Source: Bacilli bacterium | Lineage (GTDB): Bacteria; Bacillota_I; Bacilli_A; RF39; UBA660 | Assembly: GCA_017470045.1 (NCBI GenBank) | Contig: JAFUFG010000147.1 | Location: forward strand, 1 to 6,285 | DNA length: 6,285 bases | Reading direction: 5' to 3' | Shown here: positions 5,201 through 6,285 of the stretch, piece after piece | Numbering within the stretch: position 1 is the stretch's first letter | Layout: each line of letters starts with the position of its first letter | The notes under the pieces: model-generated | Database searches by the model: none | Told to the model about the DNA's origin: nothing | Seen by the model: only the letters and a program-made list of their open reading frames with translations | Translations under genes and position numbers: made by a program

Positions 5201-6004
5201 TTAATTGATATGTACAATCATATCCTCTAAGAAACAATTATCATAATATTGATGGAATACTAAATCCATAATATATTTCTCAATTACTTTCTTAAAAGAC
5301 TTCTCTGATTTACGATAAACAATACGTAAATACATTCCTAAAGTAGGATAATCATGAATAATATCTAAATCTAAATCATGGCCAATCTCTACAATACTCT
5401 TAATAATATAAAATGCCTCTTCATAATTGCCACACTCTAGTAAACGACGTAAAGAATCAATATAATGATCATATTCTTCCCAAGCATCATCTTCTAATAA
5501 GAATCGATTATATAGATTATTATAGTAATAATCATACTCTTGTTTTGGCATATATTTCATAAATTCTTTTTCTAATAAATCCATATCAAAAACATAGCCA
5601 TCGGAATGATTAATCATATATTTCTTTAATTCATCCGCAGGTATCTTCTTCATTAGATCTTTTACCTCAATATCATTTCTAGCAATATAAGGTTTTAATT
5701 CTTTAATATCATAATCTTCATTATCAATCGCAAGTAAAGTAGCATATTCATGTTTACAGTTGCCATCATATGGACAACTACAACTCATGACTAATTCATC
5801 ACCATCTTGTTGAATACGAACTGTATAATCGACACTACCTCTTACATTCGCAACATATAAATCTCCTAATTTGGTACAAGAAGTTACTCTCCCATCTTGA
5901 TAATAAGCTTCTCCTCGATCAATAATAACATCCGAAAAATACTTATCATATTCATTCCATAATTCTTCAATAGGTTCACCAGAATGAAAAACACCTTCAA
6001 ACAT
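5201..6004 (-). CDS. SWIM zinc-finger protein, function unknown
   Basis: This 267-residue soluble protein has a SWIM zinc finger at residues 75-85, with C-x-C-x5-C-x-H spacing (Cys75, Cys77, Cys83, His85). It is preceded by the beta-rich segment usual for this domain (about 25-72, including the R-G-x-x-Y-Y motif at 30-35). SWIM domains are thought to bind DNA or protein partners, and in bacteria often accompany SNF2-type helicases; none is present here. The remainder (about 100-267) is helical, acidic and rich in Tyr and Asp, with an R-R-L-L-E-C-G-N-Y-E-E-A-F segment that looks like a TPR-type helix pair. I do not recognise that part. The start ATG at 6004 is preceded by AAAGGAGTGA, which follows the stop codon of the upstream permease gene, so the two are co-transcribed. 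No terminator is evident in the 152 bp after the stop. Ancestry of the first 100 residues is secure; biological role is unknown. Confidence 0.85.
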   Translation of the reverse strand: MFEGVFHSGEPIEELWNEYDKYFSDVIIDRGEAYYQDGRVTSCTKLGDLYVANVRGSVDYTVRIQQDGDELVMSCSCPYDGNCKHEYATLLAIDNEDYDIKELKPYIARNDIEVKDLMKKIPADELKKYMINHSDGYVFDMDLLEKEFMKYMPKQEYDYYYNNLYNRFLLEDDAWEEYDHYIDSLRRLLECGNYEEAFYIIKSIVEIGHDLDLDIIHDYPTLGMYLRIVYRKSEKSFKKVIEKYIMDLVFHQYYDNCFLEDMIVHIN

Positions 6005-6018
6005 AAATAATCACTCCT

Positions 6019-6285
6019 TTAAGCTTCTTCTTGTAAAATAATATTATTCTGAATATCCTTTCGACTAATAGCCCAAAAGAATACAGTAAATAACATTAAT
6101 AAAATGATAGTTAATAGTATTAATAAAGATAAATGTAATCCTTTCAAACAAAGTAAATATCCGCCTCCACAAAAGAATGCGAAGAAAAGTAATGCAAACC
6201 CCATAACCATAAACGTATTGTAGTTTTCTCTCAAAGAATTTGCCTCATCATCCCATATTAATTTTGGTTGAATAGAATCAATATA
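6019..6285 (-). CDS. C-terminal end of a multi-pass membrane protein, probably an ABC-exporter permease
   Basis: The reading frame is open to the right edge of the window, so this is the last 88 residues of a longer protein and not a small protein beginning at the TTG near 6234. The fragment starts with a hydrophilic segment, I-Q-P-K-L-I-W-D-D-E-A-N-S-L-R-E-N-Y-N. Two closing membrane helices follow (about 24-46 and 52-73) and then a short polar tail. The P-K-L-x-W-(D/N)-(D/N)-x...(K/R)-x-N-x-N pattern before a final helix pair resembles the C-terminus of putative ABC-type exporter permeases of Bacillota, as I remember that family. The ATP-binding partner would be expected farther right, outside the window. 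Membrane location is certain and the transporter assignment moderate. Confidence 0.6.
   Translation of the reverse strand, partial: YIDSIQPKLIWDDEANSLRENYNTFMVMGFALLFFAFFCGGGYLLCLKGLHLSLLILLTIILLMLFTVFFWAISRKDIQNNIILQEEA

Noticed and set aside
5172..5202. Plus-strand TTGACA (5172-5177) as an antisense promoter into the SWIM gene
   Set aside because: The -35 is perfect, but the best -10 candidates at 17-19 nt are poor (TTTACA or TACATT) and no plus-strand gene or terminator follows.
6037..6056. AATAATATTATT palindrome in the permease gene
   Set aside because: It is short and purely A/T, as expected by chance at this base composition.
6019..6234. 71-residue small membrane protein starting at TTG (6234)
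   Set aside because: The frame stays open upstream to the window edge with a family-like sequence before it, so it is the end of a longer protein.
1..6285. Absence of TGA stop codons as a sign of an altered genetic code
   Set aside because: All six visible stops are TAA or TAG, but six is too few to be informative, and every Trp is TGG with no in-frame TGA.

Overview
The window comes from an AT-rich genome that uses the standard genetic code (Trp is TGG and there are no in-frame TGA codons). It carries spoVS, a tRNA-sensing T-box leader and strong AGGAGG-type ribosome binding sites. Together these point to a Bacillota (Firmicutes) organism, probably from a spore-forming or formerly spore-forming lineage. 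The exact order cannot be set from the sequence. Every supported gene is on the minus strand, so transcription runs from the right end to the left.

Right to left: (1) 6285-6019 is the C-terminal end of a multi-pass membrane protein, probably an ABC-exporter permease. It is followed 14 bp later by a SWIM zinc-finger protein (6004-5201). (2) After a 152-bp gap with an extended -10 promoter (about 5076-5084) comes a two-gene envelope operon. The first gene is a single-pass membrane protein with a long charged cytoplasmic tail and an extracellular SGNH/GDSL hydrolase domain (5048-3663). The second is a membrane-anchored VanW-family protein (3653-2421), whose ribosome binding site overlaps the hydrolase stop codon. 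The operon ends at an AT-rich intrinsic terminator (2394-2365). (3) spoVS (2345-2076) follows, and its own terminator is built from its last codons. (4) Next is a promoter and a zinc-ribbon/single-TM protein with a Gln/Pro-rich N-terminus (2006-1155). (5) A promoter (1151-1123) then drives a roughly 200-nt T-box riboswitch (about 1116-921). This controls an M19 (renal/membrane dipeptidase family) dipeptidase that starts at 903 and runs off the left edge.

Three proteins (SGNH, VanW, zinc-ribbon) share one design: N-terminus inside, one membrane helix, C-terminal domain outside. This stretch therefore looks like cell-envelope and sporulation-era housekeeping with a peptide-scavenging gene alongside. 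The most striking items are the T-box placed in front of a dipeptidase rather than a synthetase or transporter gene, a perfect 32-bp palindrome inside the vanW coding region, and a 19-bp in-frame duplication of the vanW 3' end that supplies part of its terminator. I see no mobile element, CRISPR array, tRNA or rRNA, and no convincing evidence for a wholly new multi-gene system.
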